Below, in pieces: positions 38,781-53,436 of a stretch of 64,000 nucleotides of DNA; position 1 is the first letter of the stretch, and every line of letters begins with the position of its first letter. The notes under the pieces were generated by a model, which searched no databases, was not told where the DNA came from, and saw only the letters and a list, made by a program, of their open reading frames with translations. The DNA comes from Gymnogyps californianus. Its lineage: Eukaryota > Chordata > Aves > Accipitriformes > Cathartidae. A program made the position numbers and the translations under genes. Where the stretch lies: NCBI RefSeq assembly GCF_018139145.2, contig NC_059480.1:12896428-12960427 (forward strand), in the 5' to 3' direction.

Positions 38781-38862
38781 TTTTTTGTTTGTTTGGTTTG
38801 GTTTTGGTGGGATGTTTTTGTGGATTTTTTTTTTTCTTTTTGTTTGTTTGTTTGGTTTTTTT
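38781..38862 (+). repeat. GT/T-rich low-complexity tract with TTTG units
   Basis: About 80 bases are almost entirely T and G, with GTTT repeats at both ends and a T-rich centre. Open frames across it are compositional artefacts. Confidence 0.85.
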
Positions 38863-41800
38863 AACATTTGAATTGTTGAGGAAGGTGTGGTGATGATACT
38901 GCTGTGGAAAAGTCCAGTTCAAAACTATACATTTAAAGCCTTGAAAAATGTTTTTTAAAAAGATCCTAAAACAAGTATGTCGTGTTATGTTTAAACCCAA
39001 ATAAGTATCCATCAGTGGAATCTACACAGTATAATTTATAAACACAAAGTCTCAGGGTGGGGGAATTGGCAAAGAACCATTGTTTCCTTAGACCACGGAG
39101 AATTATATCAGTGAAGATTCAGTTCATTTATGTCTTAGATAAAACCAATGGAATATTTCCCACATATAGGGAGCTGGTATTCTGAAGAAAGCAGATGAGG
39201 AAGACCTTATCAGTAGATAAGATTTGATAATCACTAAACAAAATGAATATAATCAGCTCCCAGGAACCGTTATTCCATTCTCTTAGTACCCCTAATCAGG
39301 TTTTCTGGTTCAGTGAGATGAGTGTAAAGGTTGTTAAAGCCATTGTGAAATAATGAGAAATAGAGATAGTTAAAGAAGATTTGTAGTCATTTGTGATACC
39401 TAGTTTTGCAGTTAACGTGCTATTTTCTATTTATGATCACATATAACACACTACCTTCTGTAATATTGATTGGCACATAGCAAATTGAATCTATTTACCT
39501 AATCTTCTCAATATGTCTCTGCATTAAATGAAGGGCAAGACAGCTGAATATAAGAAAGTAAATCAAAGCAGCCGTCTGCTTCCATTTGTGGCAGTGTAGA
39601 ATTCTAGACTACAAGGGGTATTTTGCTTGTGGACAACTTATTTCATAAGGCAACCTAAGAGGAGACTTTATGAGAGGAAATATCTTGTTCATTAGGAAAC
39701 AGCTTTAAAAATATTGCCATAAATAAATCCCTGGAATTCACTGGTTGGAGTAAGATGAATTATGATTTACATCATAGTTCAGTCCAAGATATTTCATTAT
39801 GTTTTTCATATTTTTACTGAAGATTTATAAGAGCCATTAACTTACTTGCTGCAATTCTATGAAGATGCATCCTTCTGAAAAGAAAAAGGCTTATTTTGGG
39901 GTCGGTTTAATGCCAATTTATCACTCTACACATGGGTACAGATATAGGCACACAGGCACATACTCAAGGCTTTTATAATTCTTTGTGCTCTAATCATGTC
40001 CCAGGTTATACTCCTTACTGGACAGTTAAGCTGATAAAATTGTTCTTGAGATGTTTCTAGCTAAGATACGTTTAGCAGATTAAAATGAATAAGCAGGATG
40101 AACATCTGTTTAAGTGTATAAAGAACACTGTATTCAGCAGGCATTTCCTGCAGCCACCTTGGAAGATTTCTGTTCTGTGAACTTTAACAAATCTAGTTAC
40201 AGAGGATGCTTGTTAGTATCATCGTATCAGTTATCTTAAGGTCATTATCAATAGGAGTTCTCATATGTCTAGAAGTGTCAGAGTAAAAGGAAGAGCATGT
40301 GGCCTTGTACTCTAATTGCTCCAAATTAGGAAAAGAAACATGAATATTCTGAGAAATGTACCAGTATCAAGAGAAATCTATAGGATAAAACTTCAGTATT
40401 TATTATGGGATCATCTCTGTGTGTTTAGCCAATGATCAGAACCCAGGCATGTCCCAAAACCACAGTTGGGGTAAGATTTTTCCCTTGAAGATGCACAAAG
40501 GTTTCCAGAATGCCTCGGGAGCAGAGGGATTTATGAACACTAGCATTTCAGGATTGACTTAAACAAGATTTATTGAGCTGCTTTTTTTTATTTTGTGAAG
40601 AAAGTGTATTTTTTTGTGGAAGTGATAACTGCAGTTCAGAATATTCATAGGTTATATAATGTATTTTGCTTTTTTAATAAAGAAACACACAATTTGTACC
40701 AAATAGTTGATGGGCTGTCTTGAAGAAGAGGGCCTGTTACTTCCCCCTTCCTTCCCCAACCAGTGGATTGGTCTGAGGCTTTTTTTTTGGCCTGTAATAA
40801 TTGACTTAAGTGGTCTTTTTTTGTTTCACATAATTCCTAATGGAAAGCACATGTGTTAGTTATGTTTGGGAAAAAGTAATACTTCACAGAAAGAGAGATC
40901 TGCTTTTTCCAAAGGTGACTAGGAATCATTTGAGTGCTGATGTGCAGTAGTGTCCTATACCTCAAATATCCCAGTTTGCAAAGTTGGTCAAAGATGTCTA
41001 ATTCATTATTACCAAGGACAATACACAATGTGTTTGGAAAGATCGCAAGTAACGAAAAGATTCTATATGTCATCTTCATTTCCTTTGAAAATTATACTGT
41101 TAGGATCTGTTTATGTAGGATTGAAGATCAGAAAGCTTGGCAGCTGAAGCTAATCACTTTGGTAAAATTTCATTTAGAAACTGAAGCTGAAAACTGGGTT
41201 CAGTGAGTGGTTCCTCAAAATTCGAGACAGCTGCAATAACAAGTTTCAGTTTGATGTTGTTTATGACTTTCACCTCAGAGCAGACATTCAAAAAAGGTCA
41301 GGATCCCCTAAGTGGTCAGTAAGGGATACTTTTGAGTCTAGAGCTGTACAAGAGCTGTGAACTTTAGAGTGCTGACTGTTTATAATTGGGGAAGGAAAGT
41401 CTGAAAAGATAATAGAAAGATGTGACCTTCTCTACTGCTTCCATTTCTTTTTCCAGTTGACCAATCTCAGAAACTTTAGGAAGGTTATTTCAAGCACAAG
41501 TAAGAGATCTATTAATATCTGGGTTCAGCAGAACTACGCTGCTCCAGAAGCTATACCTGTAGTCTGCATTGGCACATCTAAAGTAGCTGAGTAATAGTAT
41601 GGTGATCAGTAAAAGCTGACCAGGTGACTGGGTAATGGTTCTGTGCTGAAACCCATGCCACCTTACATCTTTATTGAGAACTAGTCCAGATCAAAGATAT
41701 CTTGGCTAAGTCAGTCTGCATTTTGCTAAGGCTGTGCAGCTGTACTAAAAAGACTGAGAGAAGAGGTGACAAACCCCTCAAATTTAGAAATGCTGCGTGG

Positions 41801-44800
41801 AGGCTTTTAGGTAGGAAAGAATCTTTGTGCTTCTGTTGATGCTGCTTATCCTGGGAGAGGAGCAGGTACTTCTTGGATAGTGTTAGATTTACTGTGTTAC
41901 TTTCTTTCTCTGGGACTTCCAAAAAGAAGGGCATGGTATGTGTTTCTCCGACACAGGGCTGCAGAAGGGAGTGTTTTCTATGCTTTTTGAAGACATTAAA
42001 ATGCACCAAACCACTTTTAAAACTGCACTTTTTCTGTCTGCTTTTAGTCAGTGGCATAATACCCCCTTGGCTGATTTACTGCTGCTTGGAAAAAGTATGG
42101 GTCTCATTCAAACCATAATGAAGCACTTGGAGCAATTGATTGTTTTATCTGGAATTTGTGATGCTCTCTGGTCATAACATAGGTGCAAGAGCAAGGAAAT
42201 TGATGATAGGGGAGCGGGGAATTTTAATGCATTCTGAGGTTAAGCAGATGAATAGCTATTTCTGGAAAAGCTGGTCCATGCCCAGAACATTATGCAGTAT
42301 AAAAAGAAGGTCATCCTACTCAGCGGGTTTTCCAGTTACTTAAAGAAGACCTTCCCTCCCCTCCTTCCCCCATGCTAGCAAAAATTAACACAACCCCTTT
42401 CACTCTTTTGAGACCAATCACTCAGTCTCCAATCATTCAGTTTCCTCTTGAAACTACTTTCAGAAATTGCTCGAGGGGGGAGGACACTCTAAGAGCAGCA
42501 GTCGGAAACATATTTTTTTAAAAAAGATGCATTTCAGAAGTTGAATGAAAAGAAACCATTTTGGAGAAGTCCATTAAAATTTACGTTCTCGGCAAAACTG
42601 AGACCTTAACTTTGGTTAGCTGCTTTAGATTTGGGGTTATTTCTACCTATATAGCACTCTGACATTTTATATTTATTCACTTTAAAATACATGTATTTTT
42701 TTACTCTTCTAATTGTTTTACTGCAATTTAAACTCCTTAAGTTGAAACAAAAATAATTCTGGATAAATAATTTTCCATAACTGTAGAGCTAGAACACTGC
42801 TTCTAAATTCTAATCTGAGTGGACACCAATAAGCAGATTACAAACAAGAACATCAACTCGGCTAATGTAAACCTGGTGTAGCTTCATTGACTGATGTAGT
42901 GTGCCAGCCTGACTTACTCCAGCAGCGAACTCAGTTCCTTTGTAGGCTCCATATTATGCTGCAAACTTCAGTATTTTGCATCAGAAATCAGCTTTATAGA
43001 AAGATCTTTCCAAAGTAAAAATTATTGGAAAAAGCTAGAAGTGAGATACAGCATTTTGTGGAGTCATGTGAAGAGCAAAAGAAGTTGTTTCAGTTCAACT
43101 TCTCTTAGAAATTCTCTGACAATTATGTGGAAGTCAGACTTCTGACACCACCAGTGTCAAATTCTTTGCCTTATTGGTTGATGGTATCAGCCATACGGCA
43201 TTATGAGTGTCAGTTTCTACTGTTGCCTCCTCTTCAGCAATATAATCTAAATTTAAATTGTCGACTTCAGAGTAATATTTTGTGAAATAGAAAAAAAGAA
43301 CATAAAAGTAATTTAGACCCCAGTTGGTTACAGAGAGCCTAGTTGTCCTATAGTTATGGTATTAAGCAAACATTTCTTAGAAGCGTAACTTATCTTTTAA
43401 ATGAATGAAACTTGGTGATGTTGCTGGGAATCTAGAAAAGTTTTTAATTTGGGAATTTTTTCACCTCTTGGCTTCAAATGTCCTATAAGCCACACTTTTT
43501 AAATCCATGTGTAATATTTTTAGTTCATGTGATAGAAAAAATGACAAAGGAGCCAGTACTTGAAGAAACTGGGAAATTTTGAAACAATGCATGAAAAATG
43601 CAGCTCTCTGTGCAATGCTCTTCTGTTTAAGCATGATTACTTTATTCCATCTAATCATTTATTCTACATGGTGGCAAAAGCCTTCACACAACTGAAAAAA
43701 TCTGAGCTGCTTTGCTGTGGTAGATCTGTACCTGCAGAACATTTATTTAAATGGTACCCTAGGTTTGGTATGTTCCTCAAACAGCATATTGTAACTACAG
43801 CTGAGGTAGACTTGACATATGAAGTACCTGATAGCAATTTAATTTTAACTAGAATAACAATGAAGCACCACAAAGAAACACTATCTAGAAAAACCACTGG
43901 GTTACATCTCTTTTTTTCTTATTCTGGTGAAAATAGGAAATAACTCTGCTCTCTACTACAGTCAATGGAAACAAGCCAGTGTAAAATAAATTTATATCAG
44001 AATATTTTTTTTATACAGAAATCTGAACTTATTACAGAGACCAAAAAAAAGTAAGCAGTCCAGCACAGGGTTTGTAGAAAAAGAACTATTGTATATTAAA
44101 ACAATTTTTGTTAACTGTGTGTAGTTTACACAGTCTGACAAATAGCATGATGGGGGGGGAAATAGAAAAGTGTATGTGATCTATAAATATGCAATCAAAG
44201 AGGAAACAGAAGATTCCCATGGTAAGGGTAGGCTATAATTTCCACAACCACACTAGTGAGTGATAGTAGGGCTACTCAACTATGTGATCCTAGTGCGGCA
44301 AAAAAAGGAATATTGTATAAGCAATTATTTATTTATTTACCTTTAGATTTGGGATTGGGTTGTATGCAGCTTTTACTCTAGAAAAATAATTCTAGAACCT
44401 GTAAAAGAATATACTGGTAGCACACGCCACTGCAAGTGACATGAAATACTGCTTTGTAACATGTGAATAGCCTTGTTCTTCTGGAGATGCCTGACATGGC
44501 TATTAGCTTACAGCACGGTGTATTTATCCATTCACTGAAATGTACAAGATAATTAGAGGGAAAATCAACATGTCAGCTTGAACAGTACAGAAATGCTTTT
44601 ATTCCAAAAGAGTATACAAGTTCTCAAGCGTAAATAAATACCTGCTGGTATTTTAAGTTAACAAGAGTTGTATATTTGCTGCTCCCAGAATTAATACGCA
44701 TAATTTTGTATAATTTTCTTTGAGATTTAAAGAGTGAAGGCATTTTAGCTTTCAGAACTTTAGTTCCTTCTGACTTTTGCTTGTCGTCTTTTCTGACCTA

Positions 44801-46128
44801 GAAAAAAAATGAAGCTGGTCTGGAAAATACTTAAGTATTTGCTCAGAGGTTGCAAAAAGAGGGAAATAAACACAGCCAGAAAGAAAATTATTTCACTTTA
44901 TTGTGATGCTGTTTCTTCACACTGACCTAGAAGAGTTTCCTGGTGGGGTACGTCTCTTCAAGCCCCCCACCATGGCTGACTATATGCTAATAACTCCCTG
45001 CAGCTGATTAGCCTAAATAACCATGTTTTATTTACACTTTTCTGAAGGAATATTTTCAAAAAGCTGACATAAGCATACACAATACCCCCCACACCCATGA
45101 GACAGGTGTTATCAAGAAAAACTAACTAAACTTTTTTTTGAGTGGACTGGAAACAAAGAAACATATAAGGTAAGTTCGAAGGGGGTGGTGCAGTGAAGGA
45201 GAGGAAGGAATTTTACGTAGGTTAATTTTAGCCCAGGGAATCTAGTTTCCCTGCGCTCTTCTGTTGATGATGATGATCGCAGACACTCCTTCAAGAAAGC
45301 ATAATCTGAATCTTAACTGTACTCAAGAGGATCCTGTCTCTCTATCCATTGAGTATATAGAAAACATATGGCTGTTAACATCCTTGGATTAAAGTAGGAC
45401 TTTGTAAATGCTGCCATGCTGCTCCTTCCATTTTAGGAAACATAAGTAGCACTCTATTCTGTGATATGAGATCAAACAAAAGCTTAGATGTATAGATAAA
45501 ACATATGGGGCTGCTTACCTCTTTGGACAGCTTTAGAAGAGTCTGGAGTTGGTTGTCAGGATCTAATGTCATTTGTGCAGAAAAAGAGGAAAAAAAATTA
45601 ATTACACTTTTTTTCCTTTCTGGTGGCTAGAAAATGCTGTCTTGGTGTTTTATAGACATGCTTTGTTTTCAGTGATAACTAAGTATCCAGAACCTATACA
45701 GGCATTCTTTTATTTGTGTAGACAAATCAAAATTAATATTGTATTAAATCATTTTCCCTATATGTCTGGATTAAGATTACCCTATCTTACAGAGCTACTG
45801 CCTGTACAGAGCTGCACTGCATGTACTACTATTTGCAGGATCTTCATGGGATTGTAACACTGGGTATGTAGTCAACAGAAAACTTAAATTATACCAGCAT
45901 TTTCATTAGAACCTAATGTTATGTAGTCACTTTTTGATATACAATCATTAAAATGACAGTCATTAACTGAAATAATTTCAATTTTCATGTAATTATGAAA
46001 AATTACCCACCCTTATTCTCCATAAAACCTTTACATGCCACTGGGCAGAGGTGAGATTACACAAGCGTTCTTTGATGAGGCATGGAATAAGTACATCTAT
46101 CTATGTGTTTGCCACTTATTTATATCTT

Positions 46129-46144
46129 CCCCCCCCCCCCCCCC
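46129..46144 (+). repeat. Poly-C run, 16 bp
   Basis: Uninterrupted C16 in otherwise AT-rich DNA, about 290 bp before the G-quadruplex motif at 46433. Confidence 0.95.
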
Positions 46145-46432
46145 ATATGTTGGCCTTGACTTTGTAGACCTTTTCTAAATGACCTATAAACCCCAGAATT
46201 TAGGCCTGTCTTCATCAATGTGTTGTCTGTTATCTAAGTTGACATTGTAATTTTAACCCAGTCAAACATACAGCTGTCACCTGAGCCAGTTACACCCTAT
46301 TTAAGCATTTTAGTATACATGGGAAATAATAGGATCCCATCTGTACTACAATAGTCAACTGTGTAGCAGGGAATAACGATGTTCTAATCAGCTTCCTGGG
46401 TTAATTATAACTGTGGTAATGATGAAACTCAA

Positions 46433-46461
46433 GGGAGACCGGGGGGCGGGGTATGACTGGG
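46433..46461 (+). repeat. Canonical G-quadruplex motif
   Basis: Four G runs fit the G3+N1-7 rule: GGG at 46433-46435, G6 at 46441-46446, G4 at 46448-46451 and GGG at 46459-46461, with loops of 5, 1 and 7 nt. No gene or promoter is recognisable nearby. Confidence 0.75.
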
Positions 46462-49400
46462 ATTGTTAATTTGACATAGAGGCTTTTCTTCCAGAAAGTG
46501 GTTTGATGCCATGTGGTCATTTCACACAGACTACTAGGCAGCCATCAAATGATGCAACCTCTTAGGGACAAAAACTCCTGTATTGATATAACAATCCCTC
46601 AGCCAGGTCTCTTAAGGAACTACTGTGTTCTGAAAGGGTGTCGGAAATAACGCTGTCTTGTAAGAGACCCGCAACAGGTCTCTCAACACTTAAGCACAAA
46701 AGTTTCTCTACCTTAGGAAGCCTTGGTCAGTATTAAGAGAACTGGAATTAAGGATTTCTAGGGCTGTTTAGATGGAATATCCTACATCATATCAGATTAT
46801 GTTCTGTTGTTTGTGTGGCTGGTGTTCTCTGTCCCTCCCCTGCAACCCTACCTTCAAACATAATCCGTATCCCTTTCAGTCATCTTTCCTCATTGGCAAT
46901 AAAAGGAGCCTAAGGTCTGGAGAAATACCTTTCCCTGTTTGAGCGTTAGAAACAGCTGAACAGGCTGCCTGCTTTTGTTCATTTAAGTGTGAAGAGCAGT
47001 CTCTTCTGTCGCTATTGCTGTGTCCTAAACATGTAGGGCTGGACTTTTAATCTTTGGCTATAGCTGCTGAAGTCAAGTCCATCAAAAACAGGAATTATGT
47101 GCTGAGTGACCAGATGTGTGTTGTGATGGCAATCACAGTCATCATTATTGCATTGCCGACACTGAATGATCTGTGGAAATTCACTAGCAGAATAACTTGC
47201 AGCTCTGTGAACACTTTTAGTCTGTTTTGCTGTATTTTGCTTGGCTATGTACTCCGTGACCTGCTTCACAGAGCTGTAACACAGCATGGAAAATTTAGCC
47301 TTTTTTCCAGTAGAGTAACAATGGCTGGAGGATGGGGTAGTGAGAAGGGAATACAAAAGGAAAGCTTCGGAAGTCTTGTGTACAGATCATTTGGGCAAAA
47401 TTTCCCCTCGTATCAAGTGCAGTTCTGTGCATATAAGGAGCCATAAATTAATTTTATCATTAATTCAATTAGAGTAAAAATTGCAGAACTTGACCATAAG
47501 AACTGGTTTCAGTAACTTACAAATTAGCAAAGTGAAGTCATTCATTCCCTTTACTCTTGATTAATACATTGTGACACATATAGCAGCTTGTTTCTAATTC
47601 TTTTAGGATTACTCCAGTTTCTCCAGAGACTTGCCAATGAGTAGCAATAAAGCCAGCTTGGGCAGGTTGCAATTTGCCTCTCACATCAACGTAACAGCTA
47701 TGGCAAAGATGTGAACTCCTAGAGCAGTTAGCTTGGGGAAGGCAGTTGTCTACTGCACTCGGACTGACACTTCTGATGAGCTGGGCTGGGACTGGGGGTT
47801 GAGGGCTTCTTAAAGTTGTGACTTCTCTTTCTGTCACCTCCCCTTTTCTGGAATTTCATTGACATGAAGCTCAGTGTCTGGCAATATCAGCCTTAAAAGT
47901 GACCGTGGAAACTTGACAGGAGATAATCCCCAAACCCTGAGTTTCAATGGTAGGTTGCATGTTCTAAGAGATTGTCTGTGCACTAACCCTAGCTGGCATG
48001 CTTGCTGTTACACAAACAAATGCAGCCTTGGTTTGTCTTCTTCCTCCAAATTTGCCTTTGATACTAAACAAACTGAAGATAAAAAATAACATGCAAGCTT
48101 ATTGCAGTGAAACAGAAGTCTAAACTTCTGCTATGGAAATGGAAACAGTTATGACAGGGAAAACTAAAACATGGGTTTAGAGCACATGACACCAAATCTC
48201 TCTCTTAAGATAAGTTGCAGCTGTGAAGAGAGCGAGGCAGCTAAGGAGAATTTCATTCTTTCAGTGCACTTGGAAATTAACGTTAAGGCCAGTTTGGGAA
48301 TGAGAGATTCCCAAAGAACTGGAAATCCAGCTCTTTTCTCCTTATGCACATGTTAATAGCTGTTTGAGATTTTTCTCTCTCCGTTTCTTTGAAAACAGAT
48401 ATTCTTCTGTCTTTATCCACTGCTAGTCTTATCTAACTCTTTTTTCCATAAAATGTAAAACCTCGGATCTGCAGACTCATCATTAAGTTGTATCTCTATT
48501 GTTTAGTAACTAGTATATTCCCTCCTGCCTGAATGCCTCACATAGTGGCCACAAAGCTCTATAAAACATAAGAAACATTCCTTGTGCATGCATCTTCATA
48601 AATTCATTACTTCCTCCTCACGCTTGGCTTTCATGGATGCTGCACGTAATTCACTCAAGCCAGACTCAGTATCAGTGCATTAGTCAAACTAATCTCACCT
48701 TTTGATTTAGGAGTTCCTGGGGTCAAAACTCCAGTGTTTTCTGTTGAGATGTGAAACACACTAGTGTTTCTGTTCTGGTTACAGTTATCCCCCCTAGTCC
48801 TGCACAGCCTGGAGTAGAAGAACATGCTAACAGTTACACTTATAAAATGTAGCTGTAACTGGAATGTGTGGTAGGGGAATGGTAAATTTCCTGATAGTCT
48901 ATATTCTCAGCCTAGATTAATGGCTAACTATACTGCTTACCGTTCTCTTATCCACAATTTCTGTCTCAAGATGAGAGTGTTTTCTGTTGAAGCACTGCAT
49001 ACTCGTCACTTGGAGGCAGATGTGATGTAGCTGCCTCTTCGTTAAGAGCATCTTATTAGCTGTAGATTTGGGATAGCAATAGTTTGGGGAAGGAGGCTGT
49101 ACTGCAGATTTTTTTTCTAGTTTTTTACAGATGTTTTGTATATACAAACAAAGAGAGCTCTTGATAATTTGAAACAGAAATGTGAAGGGCTAGCAGGAGA
49201 GGAAGAAAAATAGAAGCTAAGCAGAAAAATATTGGCAAGAATCAGTATACCTGAGCTAATTTGATCTAAGTTTTTTCTTGCTGATATTCCCTGTAAAGTT
49301 TTGTTAATCTGTGTTAAAAATTGTCTTTTTCCAACTGCTTTACTTAATCAAGGGTTTCTGTCCCTCTTCCCTCTAGTGACCGTTTTTCTGGACTGTCCTG

Positions 49401-49628
49401 GGAAACTGTAGAGCCTTCCCTGAGGAACAGGAAACAGCAGCTGCGTGGTATATTCTTCAAGTGGCAAACACCTGCTGCTGGAGAGGTTCTCAAATCTATG
49501 CTGCCCACTAAGCTCAGAACAAACCCAAGCAGGATACTGGAGGTAAGACTGTGAAATTAAGAACAGGACCTGTTAGAGAAGCAGTGCCTCTTTCTTGGCC
49601 TAGGAAAAGGACTCACCAGATCAACATG

Positions 49629-49681
49629 TGGTTGGGAACTGAATCCAGGTTTCCTGGGTCTAGTCTGGTGACCAGTCCACA
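49629..49681 (-). mobile_element. Possible MIR-like SINE relic (tRNA-related end)
   Basis: GGGAACTGAATCCAGGTTTC, then CTGGGTC and CCAGTCCAC, resembles the antisense tRNA-related portion of ancient amniote SINEs (GGGAATCGAACCCAGGTCTC, then CCAGTGCTCTAACCAC). Only about 50 bp are recognisable. The call rests on memory of the consensus, not on an alignment. Confidence 0.42.
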
Positions 49682-51358
49682 AGCTGCAAGTAGTTTCATG
49701 GTCAATCAGTTAAAGACTTTGAATAAATCATTAGAATAATCTCCAGAATTGGCACTCTAGGATCAAGCTTCAGAGTTCTTGTCCAGACTAATACCTATTA
49801 TTTTGCTGTGATGAGAATCAAATAAGTGTGAAATTCTGTAGTGTGAAATTAAATTTATTCCTGTTCATAAATAATTAAGGTTTACATCCCTAATACCTGA
49901 CAAGTTGGAACCACGCTGAGATCAAAAAAATAGGGCGGAAAAACAGAACACTAATAACTGAAATTCTACTGGTTGGATAGAGACAGACATAGCATATGAA
50001 CCTGTGAAAGCGTATGATTTAAATTGAGGCTTGCATCTGTGTTGTTTCATCTGCTGCCATGGCTGTCCTTGCTGCACTGCTCTCCAGACGTTTAATCCTT
50101 GTCTTGTTAAGTGTTTGTTCTGACCTTTCTTCTCTGTTGCTGCTCTTAAGCTTTTCTAATTCTTTCTACCCTTTGGGGTCACTAGCATTCATGCTCCAAG
50201 GGGACTGAAAAGAAAACATTACTGTTCTGAAGAGCACAGGCTGGATGAAATTATGGCTTTCCCCTGTCCTGATGTTCATTAGGAAATGCACAATTTATAC
50301 TGCTCTGCTATGGTTTAAAGTCCCAGCACAGGGATGTAGAGCATAAGGGCTCGGGTGCCTGGAATCCTTCACATGTTGGATATGAACTTCCTAAGTGCAC
50401 AGGCTGAGTTTTTGAGTGCCTGAGCCATTCTGTCACTGAAAATAATTTTCATTCCTGATTGCAGAGAAAGGGACACTAGAGAAAAAATAAACTATGTAAT
50501 GTTTGATACATGTTTAGTGCAGGTTTCTTTTGTGTGGCTCAGGAGTCCAAAAAATCTGACTATTCTAAAGAGAATGAGCTTGAAATTTGAGTGTAAATTT
50601 GTATTTACTATATATGTGTTCTCTCAATTTTTGTTTCTGGTCATAAGTTGGACTACTTTTTGACAGTCTGCATAGATTCCTATTGATATCACCACAAAGA
50701 AGAGAGATCAGTGCAGCATGTTACAGAGACTGTTTGCTACTAATCCTGTGCAAAAGAGGCTGCGTGAACTGCTGATTAGCTACACATAACTTTAATATTC
50801 TTTTCAACAGCACGACATATTCCTTATAAATGAGGAAAACATAACTTAAAGGTCTCAGTGACACTGAATCTCTGTTACCAATATGTATACCCTCAAGCCA
50901 TAGAAATTTTATGACACTGTCATCAACATCACATACGTCTGCATCTTTCTTGTATTTGAAAAAAAATCCCTGATAGAAGCTCCCCCTCATATTTCTTCAC
51001 ATAAATAGAATGATCCTACGTTGTCTTTAAAGGATGATTGCTTAGGAAAGGATTTTTTTCTTTTCTGTTTTTTTTTTTTTCTGTCTATACCTCTGCCCTA
51101 CTGTCCAATCACTCCAGCTTTTAGTTGCTTCTTAATGAAAACTTTGGTCAAAGTGTCAGGAAGCCATGAGCTTAGGCTGAAGGATAATGTAGCATAGGAA
51201 ATGAATATTTATATAATTCTGCTTTCACTTGGTAGACTTCTGGTAGGAAATAGTACTTTAAATTCAGAGCCCAGCACTACTGCATCAACTTGAAGAATGA
51301 GTATATGTATTTAAATAAAGTACTTTAAATAAAAAGCCTGAAATTATGCTTCCAAGGC

Positions 51359-51373
51359 GGGGGGGGGGGGGGG
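51359..51373 (+). repeat. Poly-G run, 15 bp
   Basis: Uninterrupted G15, the only one of the five long C/G runs with G on the plus strand. Confidence 0.95.
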
Positions 51374-53275
51374 AATCATCCCACTTAGAGCAATGTTTTT
51401 GAATTGGCTTAATATCAGGGGTCAATCACAGAAGTTTCCGTGACTCTCCTGCAAGGGTAAATATTAATGATGATTTATGAATTGTTGTTTGTATGACATG
51501 TACACTGGAGTTTCAACAGATTTAACACAGTCTTGCTATGAAGTGTTTGCTGTCTTACTGTGCAGTCAATGAAGAGTTACCATGTTTAAGGGATGTAGAA
51601 GTAATAGTCTGAAGAACTCCAGTAAGCCATAGGAAGAAGTTGAAATCTCAGCTCTTGTGAACTGCAATTAAATATTTTTAAGTACTCAGGCTAGAGTGCT
51701 GAAATTGTATTACTTCTAGCTGCTCCAATTTTTGCATGGATATTATCATGTGGTTACAGTTTTCTCTTAACTGGATCAAGAGATTTTAAAGCTTATCTGG
51801 TTTGTGTGTCTGCTTCACTTCAGAGCCTACGTTTTTCTACCCTTCTACATCTTGCTGAAATTTTAAAGATATAGTATGTGGATTTCAAACCTTTTTTTTC
51901 TCCTTTCTGGGTATTTTGCTGCTTAAGAGGCTGTTAGCACAGAGGAGGCTTCAGAAAACAAGCAGTTCTAGCGATAAGATAACTATGTACATATTGCTGT
52001 GTTCCTTCCAGTATTTTCCTTTTAAACTGCATAAGACTACGCTTGAGAAGGTATGGCAGGCAGACTACATCTCTTCTATTTAGTTTAGTTTCCCAATTCA
52101 ATGTGTTTAAAAGCTAGCCCAAGCAATTTATCATTCACTTGCAGAGAGCTGAATACAGCTGTCAGAAAACACACATTTTCCCCTAAAAATGGGTTAATGT
52201 GTGTTTAAATAAGGTGTCTATCTGCTTGCACACTGTGTTTATTGTATCAGTGTCAGAAACACAGTGATTAGAGTTCCCATCTGGTACCATTATTTCATAT
52301 TGCTCTTGGTTCAGGCAATTTCTGGTTCAACTTAGATCAATGTTCATGTATCAGTCCTTCATCATCAACTTTTGCAAACAAGGACAAATCTGTAGTGAGG
52401 GACTTTTACAAACAATTATTCTTCTTCTGTACAATACGTGGGGTTTTTAAGTTGTGTAAAGAAGACAGCACTCAGATGCTTGGAGATGCATGGGGATACT
52501 CAATTCTGACATGAGATCTAAATTATTTAGGGTCATGCTCTTTCTCTTTTTTGTTAATACCAGTGAAACTGCTAGTACTTTTTGCATTGTGAGGTAATGC
52601 TCAGCTCAAATGCAAGTCATGTTTGGACTCAAATAATTGAGTTTGAATAAAGGAAGACCTATAATAGCTCTACTTTTTTTGGTCTCTTGCCCTGAGCAAG
52701 ATGAGGAAGAAAAAAGTTCAGCAATTGATCTGCCCCCAAACACAGATGCAAGAGATTATTTTTTATCTTCTTTGTCTTTGGACTTCATTGCTTGAGTGAA
52801 TCTGGTGTATTATACTTTATATCTATTTTCTCTCCACCTTTTTGATAGCTTCCAGTAGCCATACCTTTGCCAAGCATGTTTAAACTCACAAGGAGTTTAC
52901 ACCAAGGTCTCTTGCAAATGTCAGTGGTCCTGATAAGTCTTTACTGCTACCGATAAAATAATCATTAAAGATTTTAGTAGAGCAAAGATGCTTATTTAAT
53001 GTTTGCCTGTTGTTTTTTTGTAGTATGTAGCTTCCAGGATGCCAATATCATGTCAGCTCAAAAATTGCCAAGGACAATTATTTCTGTAAGGATTTGGCCA
53101 GCCTTTCACAATTCCCAATTTGACAGCAGACTAGAAGTTAGGTCTTCATTCTGAAGTGAGTCTCTATTTATTGTAGAGTCAACAGTCCAAGGCAGCAAGG
53201 AAGGCAGTAACACTGAAAAGTTGATGTGAAATCCAAGATAAGTCATCTGCAGAACAACCCAGATGCTACTGACCA

Positions 53276-53318
53276 TTTTTTTTTTGGTTTGGTTTTGTTT
53301 TGTTTTTTTTTTTTTTTT
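53276..53318 (+). repeat. GT/T-rich low-complexity tract
   Basis: Forty-three bases of only G and T, ending in T16. Similar tracts occur at 20015-20060 and 38781-38862, and as AC-rich complements at 23502-23579, 31917-31960 and 61094-61141. Confidence 0.85.
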
Positions 53319-53436
53319 GCTTTTCACTTTGGTCCGGAGAGTAGAATTTGTGTAGTCTGAGTGGGCTGTCAGCACTAAGTATAAATGCAACTAGATTGCA
53401 GGGCGTATCTGTGCTGTCAGGAAGCTTGGGACTCTT

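Larger units (their letters stand above)
35831..46432. other. Noncoding unique DNA, very AT-rich at 37.4-38.2 kb
   Basis: Contains A18 at 36160, the GT tract at 38781 and C16 at 46129. Frames of about 127-128 codons at 41671-42057 (minus) and 43560-43943 (plus, non-ATG start) are unrecognised and of a length expected by chance. No transposon family was recognised. Confidence 0.65.

Noticed and set aside
41671..42057. 128-codon minus frame
   Set aside because: No family signature, and two other frames on the plus strand are also open; within random expectation.
43560..43943. 127-codon plus frame
   Set aside because: TTG start, no recognisable family; an overlapping minus frame is also open, which fits chance or a noncoding element better than a gene.
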